Shown here: one piece after another, positions 24,135 to 32,955 of the stretch
Numbering within the stretch: position 1 is the stretch's first letter
How the letters are laid out: each line of letters starts with the position of its first letter
NCBI GenBank assembly: GCA_003241385.1
Contig: QFPO01000005.1
Location: 62,001 to 126,000 of the forward strand
DNA from: Rhodanobacter denitrificans
Lineage (GTDB): Bacteria; Pseudomonadota; Gammaproteobacteria; Xanthomonadales; Rhodanobacteraceae
Direction of reading: 5' to 3'
DNA length: 64,000 nt
Notes under the pieces: model-generated
What the model saw: the letters and a program-made list of their open reading frames with translations, nothing else
Told to the model about the DNA's origin: nothing
Database searches by the model: none
Program-made: the position numbers and the translations under genes

Positions 24135-26942
24135 ATGCCGCACGCCAAGCTCGATCTCCACCAGCCGACCGGCGACACGGTCACCACGACCACGTGCTAC
24201 ATGTGCGCGTGCCGCTGCGGCATCCGCGTCCATCTGAAGGACGGCAAGGTCCGCTACATCGACGGCAATCCGGGTCATCCGGTCAATCGCGGCGTGATCT
24301 GCGCGAAAGGGTCGGCCGGCATCAAGCAGCACTACTCGCCGGCACGCCTGTCCAAGCCGCTGCTGCGCGTCGGCGAGCGCGGCGCCGGCGAGTTCCGCGA
24401 GATCGAATGGGACGAGGCGCTCGCGCTCGCGTCGAGCTGGCTCGGCGACATCCGGCGCCGCAATCCCGACGAGCTCGCGTTCTTCACCGGCCGCGATCAG
24501 TCGCAGGCGCTGACCGGCTGGTGGGCGCAGCAGTTCGGCACCGTCAACTACGCCGCGCACGGCGGTTTCTGCTCGGTCAACATGGCCGCGGCCGGTCTGT
24601 ACACGCTCGGCGGCTCGTTCTGGGAATTCGGCGAGCCGGACTGGGAGCTCACGCGCTATTTGATGCTGTGGGGCGTGGCCGAGGATCACGATTCCAACCC
24701 GATCAAGCTCGGCCTCGGCAAGCTCAAGGCACGCGGTGCGAAGATCGTCGCGGTCAATCCGGTACGCACCGGCTACGGCGCGATCGCCGACGAATGGATC
24801 CCGATCCAGCCCGGCACCGATGGCCTGCTCGCCGGTGCGCTGATCCACGAGTTGCTGCGCACCGACCGCGTCGATCTGGACTATCTGGTCCGCTACACCA
24901 ATGCGCATCATCTGGTGATCCGCGCACCCGGCGCAGCCGACGACGGCCTGCTCGCGCGCGATGCGCAGGGCCGCGTGCTTTGCGCAGTGCGCGAGGACGG
25001 ACGCACGCGGCTGCTCGCGGCCGACCTGCCCGATATCGCGCCGCTCGTCGTCGGCGAGTACGCGCTCGACGACGGCCGCAGCGCCGTGCCGGCGTTCCAG
25101 CTGCTGGCCGAGCGCTATCTGTCCGACGCCTACGCGCCGGCACAGGTCGCGGCGCGCTGCGGCGTCGACGCGGCGACGATCCGCCGGCTCGCGCGCGAAC
25201 TGGCCGAGGCCGCGTTCGACCACGCGATCGAGCTCGATCAGCCGTGGACCGATGCCTACGGGCGCATGCACGCGACGATGACCGGACGGCCGGTCGCGAT
25301 GCACGCGATGCGCGGCATCTCGGCGCACGCCAACGGCTTTCACACCTGCCGTGCGCTGCACGTGCTGCAGATGCTGCTCGGCGCGATCGATACGCCCGGC
25401 AGCTTCCGCTACCAGCCGCCGTTCCCGAAGCCGGTGCCGCCGCCGAACCGGCCCGGCCGCGACCGCAAGGACAACGGCGCGCTCGACGCCGGCCCGCTCG
25501 GCTTCGTGCACGGTCCGGAGGATCTGCTGGTCGACGCCGACGGCGCTCCGCGCCGCATCGACAAGGCGTTCTCGTGGGAGCACCCGTTCGCCGCGCACGG
25601 CATGCTGCAGTCGGTGATCCGCAACGCCTGGGCCGGCGATCCGTACCGCATCGACACGCTGCTGCTGTTCATGGCCAACATGGGCTGGAACTCGGCGATG
25701 AACACCGGCCAGACCCGCGCGATGCTGACCGATCGCGATCCGGCGACCGGCCAGTACCGCATTCCGCACGTCATCTACGTCGACGCCTATGCGTCCGAGA
25801 CGGTCGAGCTGGCCGACCTGGTGCTGCCGGATACGACGTATCTGGAGCGCCACGACTGCATCAGCCTGCTCGACCGGCCGATCTCCGACGCCGACGCGGC
25901 CGCCGACGCGATCCGCCGGCCGGTGCTCGCGCCCGATCGCGACGTGCGGCCATTCCAGGACGTGCTGCTCGACCTCGGCGCACGCCTGGGCCTGCCGGGC
26001 ATGACGCGCGAGGACGGCACGCCGCGCTATCCGGGCGGGTTCGCGCAGTACATGGTCGAACACGAGCGCGCGCCCGGCGTCGGCCTGCTGGCCGGGTGGC
26101 GCGGCCGCGACGGTGAGCTGCACGGTGTCGGCACGCCGAATCCGGACCAGCTCGAACGCTACGCCGAGCACGGCTGCTACTGGCATCACGCGGTGCCGCC
26201 GTCGGCGCGCTACTACAAGATGGCCAATCGCGACTATCTGCACTGGGCGCGCGGACTGGGCTTTCTCGGGTCGACCGCGCCGATCACGCTGGAGCTGTAC
26301 TCGGAGCGGCTGCAGCGGTTCCGGCTCGCCGCGCGCGGCCACGGACCGGTGCGGCCGCCGGCCGCCGAATGCGCGCGGGTCGAGCATTACTTCGATCCGC
26401 TGCCGTTCTGGTACGGCGCGGACGGCGAGGCGGTCGAGGCCGACGCCGCGGCCTATCCGCTGTCGGCGATCACGCAGCGGCCGATGTTCATGTATCACGC
26501 CTGGGGATCGCAGAACGCCTGGCTGCGTCAGATCGCGGCACGCAACGCGCTCTATCTCAACGCGAGGACCGCGGCCGAACACGGTGTCGCCGACGGCGAC
26601 TGGATCTGGCTGGCCTCGCCGCTGGCGCGCATCCGCGTGCAGGCGCGCCTCCACGCGGGCACCGCACCGGGCACGCTGTGGACCTGGAATGCGATCGGCA
26701 AGCGCCGCGGCGCGTGGCGGCTCGACGCCGACGCGCCGGAAAGCCGCGAGGGATTTCTGCTGAATCATCTGATCGACGAACTGGCTCCTGCGCGAGCCGA
26801 CGGCCGACGGCTCGCCAATGCCGATCCGGTGACCGGGCAGGCCGCCTGGTTCGACCTGCGTGTGCGCATCGAGCGCGATCCGGCGCCGCACGAGCCCGGC
26901 CATCGCGTCGAGGCGATCGCGCCGCTGCGGAGGCCGTCATGA
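24135..26942 (+). CDS. soeA: Molybdopterin oxidoreductase, SoeA-like sulfite dehydrogenase catalytic subunit
   Basis: A 935-residue catalytic subunit of the DMSO reductase family. The N-terminal 4Fe-4S motif is C21, C24, C28, C56 (C-x2-C-x3-C-x27-C; TTCYMCACRCG and GVICAKG). C146 in HGGFCSVNMAAAG is a possible molybdenum ligand. There is no twin-arginine signal, so the enzyme should face the cytoplasm, as the SoeABC sulfite:quinone oxidoreductase of purple sulfur bacteria does. The segments TGRDQSQALTGWWAQQFGT and GGSFWEFGEPDW match what I remember of SoeA proteins. The start is uncertain; longer in-frame starts reach back to 24036. It overlaps soeB in an ATGA. Another related substrate cannot be excluded. 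Confidence 0.8.
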   Translation: MPHAKLDLHQPTGDTVTTTTCYMCACRCGIRVHLKDGKVRYIDGNPGHPVNRGVICAKGSAGIKQHYSPARLSKPLLRVGERGAGEFREIEWDEALALASSWLGDIRRRNPDELAFFTGRDQSQALTGWWAQQFGTVNYAAHGGFCSVNMAAAGLYTLGGSFWEFGEPDWELTRYLMLWGVAEDHDSNPIKLGLGKLKARGAKIVAVNPVRTGYGAIADEWIPIQPGTDGLLAGALIHELLRTDRVDLDYLVRYTNAHHLVIRAPGAADDGLLARDAQGRVLCAVREDGRTRLLAADLPDIAPLVVGEYALDDGRSAVPAFQLLAERYLSDAYAPAQVAARCGVDAATIRRLARELAEAAFDHAIELDQPWTDAYGRMHATMTGRPVAMHAMRGISAHANGFHTCRALHVLQMLLGAIDTPGSFRYQPPFPKPVPPPNRPGRDRKDNGALDAGPLGFVHGPEDLLVDADGAPRRIDKAFSWEHPFAAHGMLQSVIRNAWAGDPYRIDTLLLFMANMGWNSAMNTGQTRAMLTDRDPATGQYRIPHVIYVDAYASETVELADLVLPDTTYLERHDCISLLDRPISDADAAADAIRRPVLAPDRDVRPFQDVLLDLGARLGLPGMTREDGTPRYPGGFAQYMVEHERAPGVGLLAGWRGRDGELHGVGTPNPDQLERYAEHGCYWHHAVPPSARYYKMANRDYLHWARGLGFLGSTAPITLELYSERLQRFRLAARGHGPVRPPAAECARVEHYFDPLPFWYGADGEAVEADAAAYPLSAITQRPMFMYHAWGSQNAWLRQIAARNALYLNARTAAEHGVADGDWIWLASPLARIRVQARLHAGTAPGTLWTWNAIGKRRGAWRLDADAPESREGFLLNHLIDELAPARADGRRLANADPVTGQAAWFDLRVRIERDPAPHEPGHRVEAIAPLRRPS

Positions 26943-27772
26943 CCGATCTGCCGCCGAAGGGCCGCGTCAAGCTCGGCCTCGTGATCGACCTCGACACCTG
27001 CGTGGGCTGCCACGCCTGCGCGGTGGCCTGCAAGGAATGGAACGACGGCGGCTCGTTCGGGCCGCTCGAGGACCACGATGCCTACGGCGCGGAGCCGGAC
27101 GGAGTCTGGTTCAACCGCGTGCACAGCTACCAGGTCGCGGCGCAGCCGGTGCCGCCGCTGCTGCGTACGGTCGAGGCGGCGGCCGCCGCCGTGACCGCGC
27201 CGGCGGCTGCCGGCGGCTGCGGCGGCCAGGCGGCCGACGGCATGACCGTGCATTTCCCGCGCTCGTGCCTGCATTGCGAGCGTCCGGCCTGCGTCACGGT
27301 CTGTCCGACCGGCGCCAGCTACAAGCGCGTCGAAGACGGCATCGTGCTGGTCGACGAGGACCTGTGCATCGGCTGCCAGCTGTGCGCCTGGGCCTGCCCG
27401 TACGGTGCGCGCGAGTTCAGTCCGCGACACGGCACGATGCAGAAATGCACGCTGTGCGTCGACCGCATCTACAACGAGCGGCTCGCGCCCGAGGACCGCC
27501 AGCCGGCCTGCGTCAAGGCCTGTCCGACGCGCGCGCGGCATTTCGGCGACCTCGGCGATCCGGACTCGGCGGTATCGCAACTGGTCGCCGAGCGCAGCGG
27601 CTATGCGCTGATGCCCGAACTCGGCTACGAGCCGGTCAACCGCTATCTGCCGCCGCGGCCGCGGCGGGCCGCGCCGCCACAGCCCGCGCCGGCCGCGACC
27701 GCCGGGGACGACTACGATCCGGCCGCGCTGCCGCCGCTGCTGCGCTGGCTCGATCGTGCGCTGTCGCGCTAA
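26939..27772 (+). CDS. soeB: Iron-sulfur subunit, SoeB-like (four 4Fe-4S clusters)
   Basis: A 277-residue electron-transfer subunit of the DmsB/NrfC type. Four cysteine groups are visible: CVGCHACAVACK, CLHCERPACVTVCP, CIGCQLCAWACP, and CTLC with CVKACP. They carry electrons from the catalytic subunit to the membrane subunit. An Ala/Gly-rich insertion of about 25 residues with one extra cysteine lies between the first and second groups (near residues 79-102). The C-terminus is a proline/alanine-rich tail. Translationally coupled to soeA. Confidence 0.88.
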   Translation: MTDLPPKGRVKLGLVIDLDTCVGCHACAVACKEWNDGGSFGPLEDHDAYGAEPDGVWFNRVHSYQVAAQPVPPLLRTVEAAAAAVTAPAAAGGCGGQAADGMTVHFPRSCLHCERPACVTVCPTGASYKRVEDGIVLVDEDLCIGCQLCAWACPYGAREFSPRHGTMQKCTLCVDRIYNERLAPEDRQPACVKACPTRARHFGDLGDPDSAVSQLVAERSGYALMPELGYEPVNRYLPPRPRRAAPPQPAPAATAGDDYDPAALPPLLRWLDRALSR

Positions 27773-27817
27773 GGTTCGCGCCGCCGCGCCACGCCCCCAC
27801 CGACCCGGAGAATCCCG

Positions 27818-28150
27818 ATGCTCGTCTCGACCACGTCCACCCTGCAGGACCGCACGATCGTGCGCTATCTCGGTCTGGTCAGCGGCGATGCGATCCTCGG
27901 CGCGAACGTGTTCCGCGATTTCTTCGCCGGCATCCGCGATCTGGTCGGCGGCCGCGCCGGCAGCTACGAAAAGGTGCTGCGCTCGGCCAAGGACACCGCG
28001 CTGGCCGAGATGACCGAGCAGGCCGAGCGCCTCGGCGCCAATGCGGTGATCGGCGTGGACCTCGATTACGAGACGATCCAGATCAAGGACGGCGGCGGCA
28101 TGCTGATGGTCTCGGCGAGCGGTACCGCCGTCTTCGTCGAAGAACGCTGA
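27818..28150 (+). CDS. YbjQ/UPF0145 family protein
   Basis: A 110-residue protein of the YbjQ (UPF0145) family, recognisable from the YLGLVSGDAILGANVF start and AERLGANAVIGVDLDYETI in the middle. Members form small oligomers, and their function is not established. A GGAG site precedes the ATG. It sits between soeB and soeC with gaps of 45 and 3 bp, so it is co-transcribed with a molybdoenzyme to which it is not known to belong. Confidence 0.87.
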   Translation: MLVSTTSTLQDRTIVRYLGLVSGDAILGANVFRDFFAGIRDLVGGRAGSYEKVLRSAKDTALAEMTEQAERLGANAVIGVDLDYETIQIKDGGGMLMVSASGTAVFVEER

Positions 28151-28153
28151 CGC

Positions 28154-29113
28154 ATGCGGCCGGCGCTGTCGATCGTCTTCTTCACGACGCTGTCCGGGGC
28201 CGGCTACGGCCTGTGGGTGCTGATCGCGATCGCGGTCGCGATCGGCGCGGCGCCGGCCGACCGGTTCACGATCGTCGTGGCGCTGCTGACCGGGCTGGTC
28301 CTGACCTCGATCGGCCTGCTGGCCTCGGTCGCGCATCTGGGCAAGCCGCTGCGCGCCTGGCGTGCGCTCAGCCAGTGGCGTAGCTCGTGGTTGTCGCGCG
28401 AAGGCGTCCTGGCGCTCGTCTGCGTGCCGCTGTGCCTGCTGTTGGCGTGGCGCGTCGAGTCCGTGCACAGCGGCCTGCGCATCCGCGTCGGGTTCGCCGT
28501 GTTCGCGCTGCTCGCGGCCGCGACGGTTCTGTGCACGGCGCGCATTTACGCCTCGCTGCGCACGATCCGCGCCTGGCGCGACTGGCGCGTGACGCCGCTG
28601 TACGGCCTGCTCTCGCTGCAGACCGGCGGCCTCTGGCTGTGGCTGCTCTACGAGATCGCCACGCCGGTGCCGGCCGAGGGCGGTACCGGTACGGCTGCCG
28701 TCACCACCGCCGCATGGCCGCTCGCGCTGGCGGTCGGCATCGTGCTGAGCTGGGCGCTGCAGCGTGCGTACTGGCGGCGTCCGGACGAGGCGGGTCCCGA
28801 CACCGCGGCCGCGACCGGACTCGGACTGCCGGGTACGGTCGCCGCGATGGAGGCACCGCACAGCGAAGAGAACTATCTGCTGCGCGAGATGGGTTTCGCG
28901 CTGGCGCGCCGTCATGCCGAGCGTTTGCGCGCGATCGCGTCGCGCACGCTGTTCGTGCTGCCGCTGCTGGCGATCGGCGTGAGCCTGCTGCTGCCGGGCT
29001 GGACGCTGCCGGCAGCGACCGTCGCCACCGTCAGCGCGATGCTCGGCGTTTTCGTGCAGCGCTGGCTGTTCTTCGCCGAAGCACGCCACGCGGTGCTGGC
29101 CTACTACCGCTGA
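28154..29113 (+). CDS. soeC: Membrane anchor subunit, SoeC/DmsC-like
   Basis: A 319-residue integral membrane protein with eight or so helices and few charged residues in the membrane parts. The sequence pattern (PALSIVFFTTLSGAGYGL at the start, LLASVAHLGKPLRAWRAL next) is that of the DmsC family, which anchors DMSO reductase-type enzymes and passes electrons to or from the quinone pool. It closes the soe-like operon. It starts three bases after the ybjQ stop. Confidence 0.86.
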   Translation: MRPALSIVFFTTLSGAGYGLWVLIAIAVAIGAAPADRFTIVVALLTGLVLTSIGLLASVAHLGKPLRAWRALSQWRSSWLSREGVLALVCVPLCLLLAWRVESVHSGLRIRVGFAVFALLAAATVLCTARIYASLRTIRAWRDWRVTPLYGLLSLQTGGLWLWLLYEIATPVPAEGGTGTAAVTTAAWPLALAVGIVLSWALQRAYWRRPDEAGPDTAAATGLGLPGTVAAMEAPHSEENYLLREMGFALARRHAERLRAIASRTLFVLPLLAIGVSLLLPGWTLPAATVATVSAMLGVFVQRWLFFAEARHAVLAYYR

Positions 29114-29216
29114 GCGGCCGCGCGATTCACCGATGATTCAAGAGGCGTCCCTAGCATGGTGCGGCGCCGCACGGCCCGCGTGCCGTGCTTTCGCTCGTTC
29201 CCAACAAGGAAACATC

Positions 29217-30014
29217 ATGAAGAAACTGATGCTCGTCGCCGCGCTGTCGGCGGCGCTCCCGCTCGTCGCGCAGGCCCAGGACGGCGGCTGGTCCGGTTCG
29301 GGCGAGGTCGGTATCGCGGCCACGCGCGGCAACAGCAAGTCCGAGAACGTCAACATCAAGCTGCAGTTCAAGCAGGAAGACGACACCTGGAAGAACAACG
29401 TCTTCCTGAACGCGCTGCGCAGCAAGGGCGAGGTCACCGTGTCCACCGTCGTCGACGGCCAGACCGTCGACGTGCGCCGCTACGACCTCACCGCGAACCG
29501 CTACGAGGCCGGCGGCTCGGTCGGCTACAAGCTCGACGAGCGCAGCTACGTGGTCGGCGCGCTGCGCTACGAGAACGACGATTTCGCGGCGTTCGACTAC
29601 CAGTGGATCGCGTCGGTCGGCTACGGCTACACGGCGCTCAAGAACCAGCGCACCGAGCTCAGCTTCGAGATCGGCCCGGGCTACAAGCGCTACCAGCCGA
29701 GCGCCTACGACCTGGTCAGCGGCGATCCGCCGGTCACGACGCGCATCCGACCGGACGCCGACGGCCAGGTGGTCGCGCGCGGCCTGGTCTCGTTCCGCCA
29801 CAAGATCACCGACAACACCACGTTCGAGAACGTGCTGCTGACCGAAGCGGGCAGCGACAATACCTTCATCCAGAACGATGCCGGCCTCGCGGTCGCGATG
29901 TCGGAGAAGTTCGCGCTCAAGCTCGGCTACCAGGTGCGCCACAACACCGACGTGGCCGACAGCGCGAAGAAGACCGATCAGCTGCTGACGACCAATCTGG
30001 TCTACAACTTCTGA
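29217..30014 (+). CDS. DUF481 outer-membrane beta-barrel protein
   Basis: A 265-residue protein with a signal peptide ending AQA-QD at about residue 20. The mature part is alternating amphipathic strands, with ATRGNSKSENVNIKL near the start and a final strand ending in Phe (LLTTNLVYNF), as outer-membrane proteins have. The pattern matches the DUF481 (YdiY-like salt-induced outer-membrane protein) family. Role unknown. A clear AAGGAA site six bases before the ATG at 29217 decides the start over an earlier in-frame one. Confidence 0.88.
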   Translation: MKKLMLVAALSAALPLVAQAQDGGWSGSGEVGIAATRGNSKSENVNIKLQFKQEDDTWKNNVFLNALRSKGEVTVSTVVDGQTVDVRRYDLTANRYEAGGSVGYKLDERSYVVGALRYENDDFAAFDYQWIASVGYGYTALKNQRTELSFEIGPGYKRYQPSAYDLVSGDPPVTTRIRPDADGQVVARGLVSFRHKITDNTTFENVLLTEAGSDNTFIQNDAGLAVAMSEKFALKLGYQVRHNTDVADSAKKTDQLLTTNLVYNF

Positions 30015-30019
30015 CGATC

Positions 30020-30051
30020 GCGCGGGGCCTGCCTCGATGCAGGTCCCGCGC
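30020..30051. terminator. Hairpin between convergent DUF481 and hemC genes
   Basis: A 13-bp stem (30020-30032 with 30039-30051, one G-T pair) with a six-base loop, six bases after the DUF481 stop. The convergent hemC ends 129 bp further on. No T-run is present on either side, so it may act as a weak or bidirectional terminator or protect 3' ends. Confidence 0.5.
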
Positions 30052-30179
30052 CGGCGTGGGCCGATGGCCGGTCCGCATCGCCGCGGCCCCGCACCTGACC
30101 GGCGGGGGCCGTCCGCTCCATCCCTTCACACGTGACGTCACCGCGATCGCCGACGCGATGCCGGTGGCGTCCTCGCGCG

Positions 30180-31094
30180 TCAGTTCCGGCCGAGGACGCG
30201 CAGCGCACCCTTGTCGACCAGATCGGCTGCGACCGCACGGCCGAGCGCCTCGGGCGCGTCGGCATCGCCGCGCGCTTCGCCGCGCAGCAGGGTGCCGTCG
30301 GCGGCGTCGCCGACCAGCGCCCACAGATGCAGTCCACGGTCGGTCTCGATCGCCTGTGCGGCGAGCGCGACGTTGCAGCTGCCGGCCAGCGCGTGACCGA
30401 ACGCGCGCTCGGCGTCGACGCAGCGGCGCGTGGAGCCGTCGTCGAGCGCTGCCAGCAGGGCCGCGATGCGTGCATCGCCTTCGCGCATCTCGATCGCGAT
30501 CGCGCCCTGCGCGGCTGCCGGCAGCCACTGCGGTGCGGTCAGCCGCGTGCGGATCCGGTCGCCGAGGCCGAGGCGCTCCAGGCCGGCGCAGGCCAGCACG
30601 ATCGCCTCGTACTCGCCGGCGTCGAGTTTGGCCAGCCGCGTATTGACGTTGCCGCGCAGGTCCAGCAGTTGCAGGTCGGGCCGCAGCGCGCGCAGCTGCG
30701 CCTGACGGCGCAGCGAGGAGGTGCCGACGCGTGCGCCGTGCGGCAGGTCGTCGATGCGCGCATAGGCGCCGCTGACGAAGGCATCGGCCGCGTCGGCGCG
30801 TTCGAGCACGCAGCCGATCGCGAAGCCGGGCTCGAGCGTCATCGGCACGTCCTTGTACGAATGCACGGCGACGTCGGCCTCGCCCTGCTGCAGCGCGACT
30901 TCGAGCTCCTTGAGGAACAGTCCCTTGCCGCCGATCTCGGCGAGCGGACGGTCGAGGATACGGTCGCCGCGCGTCGTCATCGGCAGCAGCTGAACCTCGA
31001 GCGCGGGGTGGGCGCGGCGCAGCAGCGCGGCGGCGTGTTCGGCCTGCCACAGGGCCAGGGCACTGCGACGCGTGGCGATACGAAGGACGTTCAA
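30180..31094 (-). CDS. hemC: Hydroxymethylbilane synthase (porphobilinogen deaminase)
   Basis: Haem-pathway enzyme that joins four porphobilinogens into hydroxymethylbilane. It has 304 residues. The N-terminal LRIATRRSALALWQA, the region GKGLFLKELEVAL and the motif DVAVHSYKDVP are typical. The dipyrromethane cofactor cysteine is in ALAGSCNVAL. The start proposed here is TTG at 31094, which overlaps the algR stop as TTGA; no better start lies near the conserved N-terminus. The algZ-algR-hemC order is the same as in Pseudomonas. No hemD follows. Confidence 0.93.
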   Translation of the reverse strand: MNVLRIATRRSALALWQAEHAAALLRRAHPALEVQLLPMTTRGDRILDRPLAEIGGKGLFLKELEVALQQGEADVAVHSYKDVPMTLEPGFAIGCVLERADAADAFVSGAYARIDDLPHGARVGTSSLRRQAQLRALRPDLQLLDLRGNVNTRLAKLDAGEYEAIVLACAGLERLGLGDRIRTRLTAPQWLPAAAQGAIAIEMREGDARIAALLAALDDGSTRRCVDAERAFGHALAGSCNVALAAQAIETDRGLHLWALVGDAADGTLLRGEARGDADAPEALGRAVAADLVDKGALRVLGRN

Positions 31095-31822
31095 AGATTC
31101 TTCACCAGTTTGCGCAGGCCCGGCAGGCTGCGGCGGCTGACTTCCAGTTCGACGCCGTCGGCGTCGAGCCGGGCCAGGGTACGGCCGTCCGGCGTGCGCA
31201 GCAGACCGACCAGGCGGTGCCGCGCGACCAGACAGTTGCGATGGATCCGCACGAAGCGGTCGCCGAATTCCTCTTCCAGATCCTTCAGCGGCTCCTCGAT
31301 CAGGACCTGGCCGCGCGCATGATGGATCACGACGTACTTGTCCTCGGCCTGCAGATAGGCGACCTCGCCGATCGGCACCAGCACGAGGCTGCCGCGTACG
31401 CGCGCACACAGATGCGTGCGCTGCCGGTCCGGACCGCTGCCGCCGGCGCGCCGCAGCTGCTCGCCGCCGTAGCGGCGCGCGCGGTCGAGCGCCTGTCTGA
31501 GCCGTTCTGCGCGCACCGGTTTGACGATGTAGTCGATCGCGTGGACGTCGAACGCAGCCAGCGCGTGCTCGTCGTAGGCGGTGCAGAACACGACCGCCGG
31601 CGGCGTCTCCAGCGCGGCCAGGTGGCGCGCCGCTTCGAGACCGTCCATCGCCGGCATGCGGATGTCGAGCAGCACGACGTCCGGCTGCAGCGCCGGCGCC
31701 GCTTCGAGCAGGGCCGCGCCGCTGCCGGCCTGACCGACGACATGCGCGCCGTCGATCTCGCCGATCAGCGCGACCAGGCGCTCGCGCGCCAGCGGCTCGT
31801 CGTCGACGACCAGGACTTTCAT
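31091..31822 (-). CDS. algR: LytTR response regulator AlgR
   Basis: A 243-residue regulator. The receiver domain begins MKVLVVDDEPLARERL, with the phospho-acceptor at D53 (VVLLDIRMPAMDG), a conserved Thr in VFCTAYD and Lys in DYIVKPV. The C-terminal LytTR DNA-binding domain contains VAYLQAEDKYVVIHH and FVRIHRNCLVARHRLVG. Its overlap with algZ upstream and its place just before hemC identify it as the AlgR ortholog, which controls pili and exopolysaccharide genes in Pseudomonas. Its targets here are unknown, but the type IV pilus genes of this window are candidates. Confidence 0.9.
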   Translation of the reverse strand: MKVLVVDDEPLARERLVALIGEIDGAHVVGQAGSGAALLEAAPALQPDVVLLDIRMPAMDGLEAARHLAALETPPAVVFCTAYDEHALAAFDVHAIDYIVKPVRAERLRQALDRARRYGGEQLRRAGGSGPDRQRTHLCARVRGSLVLVPIGEVAYLQAEDKYVVIHHARGQVLIEEPLKDLEEEFGDRFVRIHRNCLVARHRLVGLLRTPDGRTLARLDADGVELEVSRRSLPGLRKLVKNL

Positions 31823-32895
31823 CGGACGCGGGCGCTCATCGCGGGGGGATGTCCATCGGGGGGCTCCAGCGGCAGTCGCACGATCACGCGGAAGTGTCCG
31901 GCGCCGGGCTCGGCGATCAGCGCCGCGCGATCGCCGAAATGGTAGCCGATGCGTGCGCGGATGTTGTCGATCGCATGGCCGTTGCCGCCGCGCCGCGCGG
32001 GCCGCTCCGGGCACGGATTGTCGATCGCGATCTCCCAGCCGTGGACGAGGCGCCGGCCGGTCAGAGCCAGCGTGCCGCCGTCGGGCAGCGGTTCGATACC
32101 GTGGTAGATCGCGTTCTCGACCAGCGGCTGCAGCAGCAGCGGCGGCAGCGCGAAGTCGCGCGGCAGCGTATCGAGATCGCGCCGTATCGCCAGCCGCGGC
32201 CCGAGCCGCAGCGACTCGATGCGCAGATAGTGGTCGACGCGCTCGAGCTCCTCGCCGAGCGTGCCGGACGCGCCGTTCGCGCCGAGCGCGGCCCGGAACA
32301 GGTCCGACAGATCCTCCACGGCGCGTTCGGCATCGGCCGGCCGCGTGCGGATCAGGCTGGCGATCGTGTTCATGCTGTTGAACAGGAAATGCGGACGGAT
32401 CCGCGCCTGCAGCGCGTCGACCTGCGCCTTGGACGCTGCGCGCACGCGTTCGCGCCACTGCTCGATCACGAACAGATAGCGCAGCAGCGCCGCGCCGATC
32501 AGCGCGCACAGCACGGCGTTGGCCGGCACGAAGCGCGCCGCCGCGCCGCCCGAGCCGGTCAGGCCGAGTCCGAGCGCGCGATCCATCGTCTGGATCAGCA
32601 GTGCGGCCAGCGTCGTCACGCCGATCATGACCAGCCAGGCGATCAGCAGGCCACTGCGTGGCGTCAGCCGGTCGAGCGCGCCGCGCAGCGAGCACAGCAC
32701 GACCGCGTTGAGCAGCGCCAGCCACTGTACGTAGACGCTGACGATGCCGAGCCGCATCAGCGGCGCGCCGTCGGCGCCGGGCGCGAGCACGACGATCAGC
32801 GCGACCAGCTCGGCGACCAGCATGAGCGCGAACAGCGTCGGCAGGCTGCAGAACGGCGGCAGCCAGCGGTGGTCGTCGGCGTCGCTCACCGCCAT
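31819..32895 (-). CDS. algZ: Sensor histidine kinase AlgZ (FimS)
   Basis: A 358-residue membrane kinase. Four or so membrane helices lie in the first 145 residues. The cytoplasmic part is the His_kinase (LytS-type) domain with the phospho-histidine at H169 (QARIRPHFLFNSMNTI), followed by an ATPase domain with PPLLLQPLVENAIYHG and GNGHAIDNIRARIG. Coupled to algR by an ATGA overlap. The unorthodox kinase form matches FimS/AlgZ. Confidence 0.88.
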   Translation of the reverse strand: MAVSDADDHRWLPPFCSLPTLFALMLVAELVALIVVLAPGADGAPLMRLGIVSVYVQWLALLNAVVLCSLRGALDRLTPRSGLLIAWLVMIGVTTLAALLIQTMDRALGLGLTGSGGAAARFVPANAVLCALIGAALLRYLFVIEQWRERVRAASKAQVDALQARIRPHFLFNSMNTIASLIRTRPADAERAVEDLSDLFRAALGANGASGTLGEELERVDHYLRIESLRLGPRLAIRRDLDTLPRDFALPPLLLQPLVENAIYHGIEPLPDGGTLALTGRRLVHGWEIAIDNPCPERPARRGGNGHAIDNIRARIGYHFGDRAALIAEPGAGHFRVIVRLPLEPPDGHPPAMSARVR

Positions 32896-32955
32896 TCCCC
32901 TCCTCGTTCCGCCGTCGATGGTAGCGCCGCGGCGCGTCCGCTTAGCGGCAGCCGG

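Noticed and set aside
23895..26903. A 1002-codon open frame antisense to soeA
   Set aside because: High GC keeps antisense frames open. The sense protein has a full family match and cluster cysteines, while the antisense product is Arg/Ala/Asp-rich without domains.
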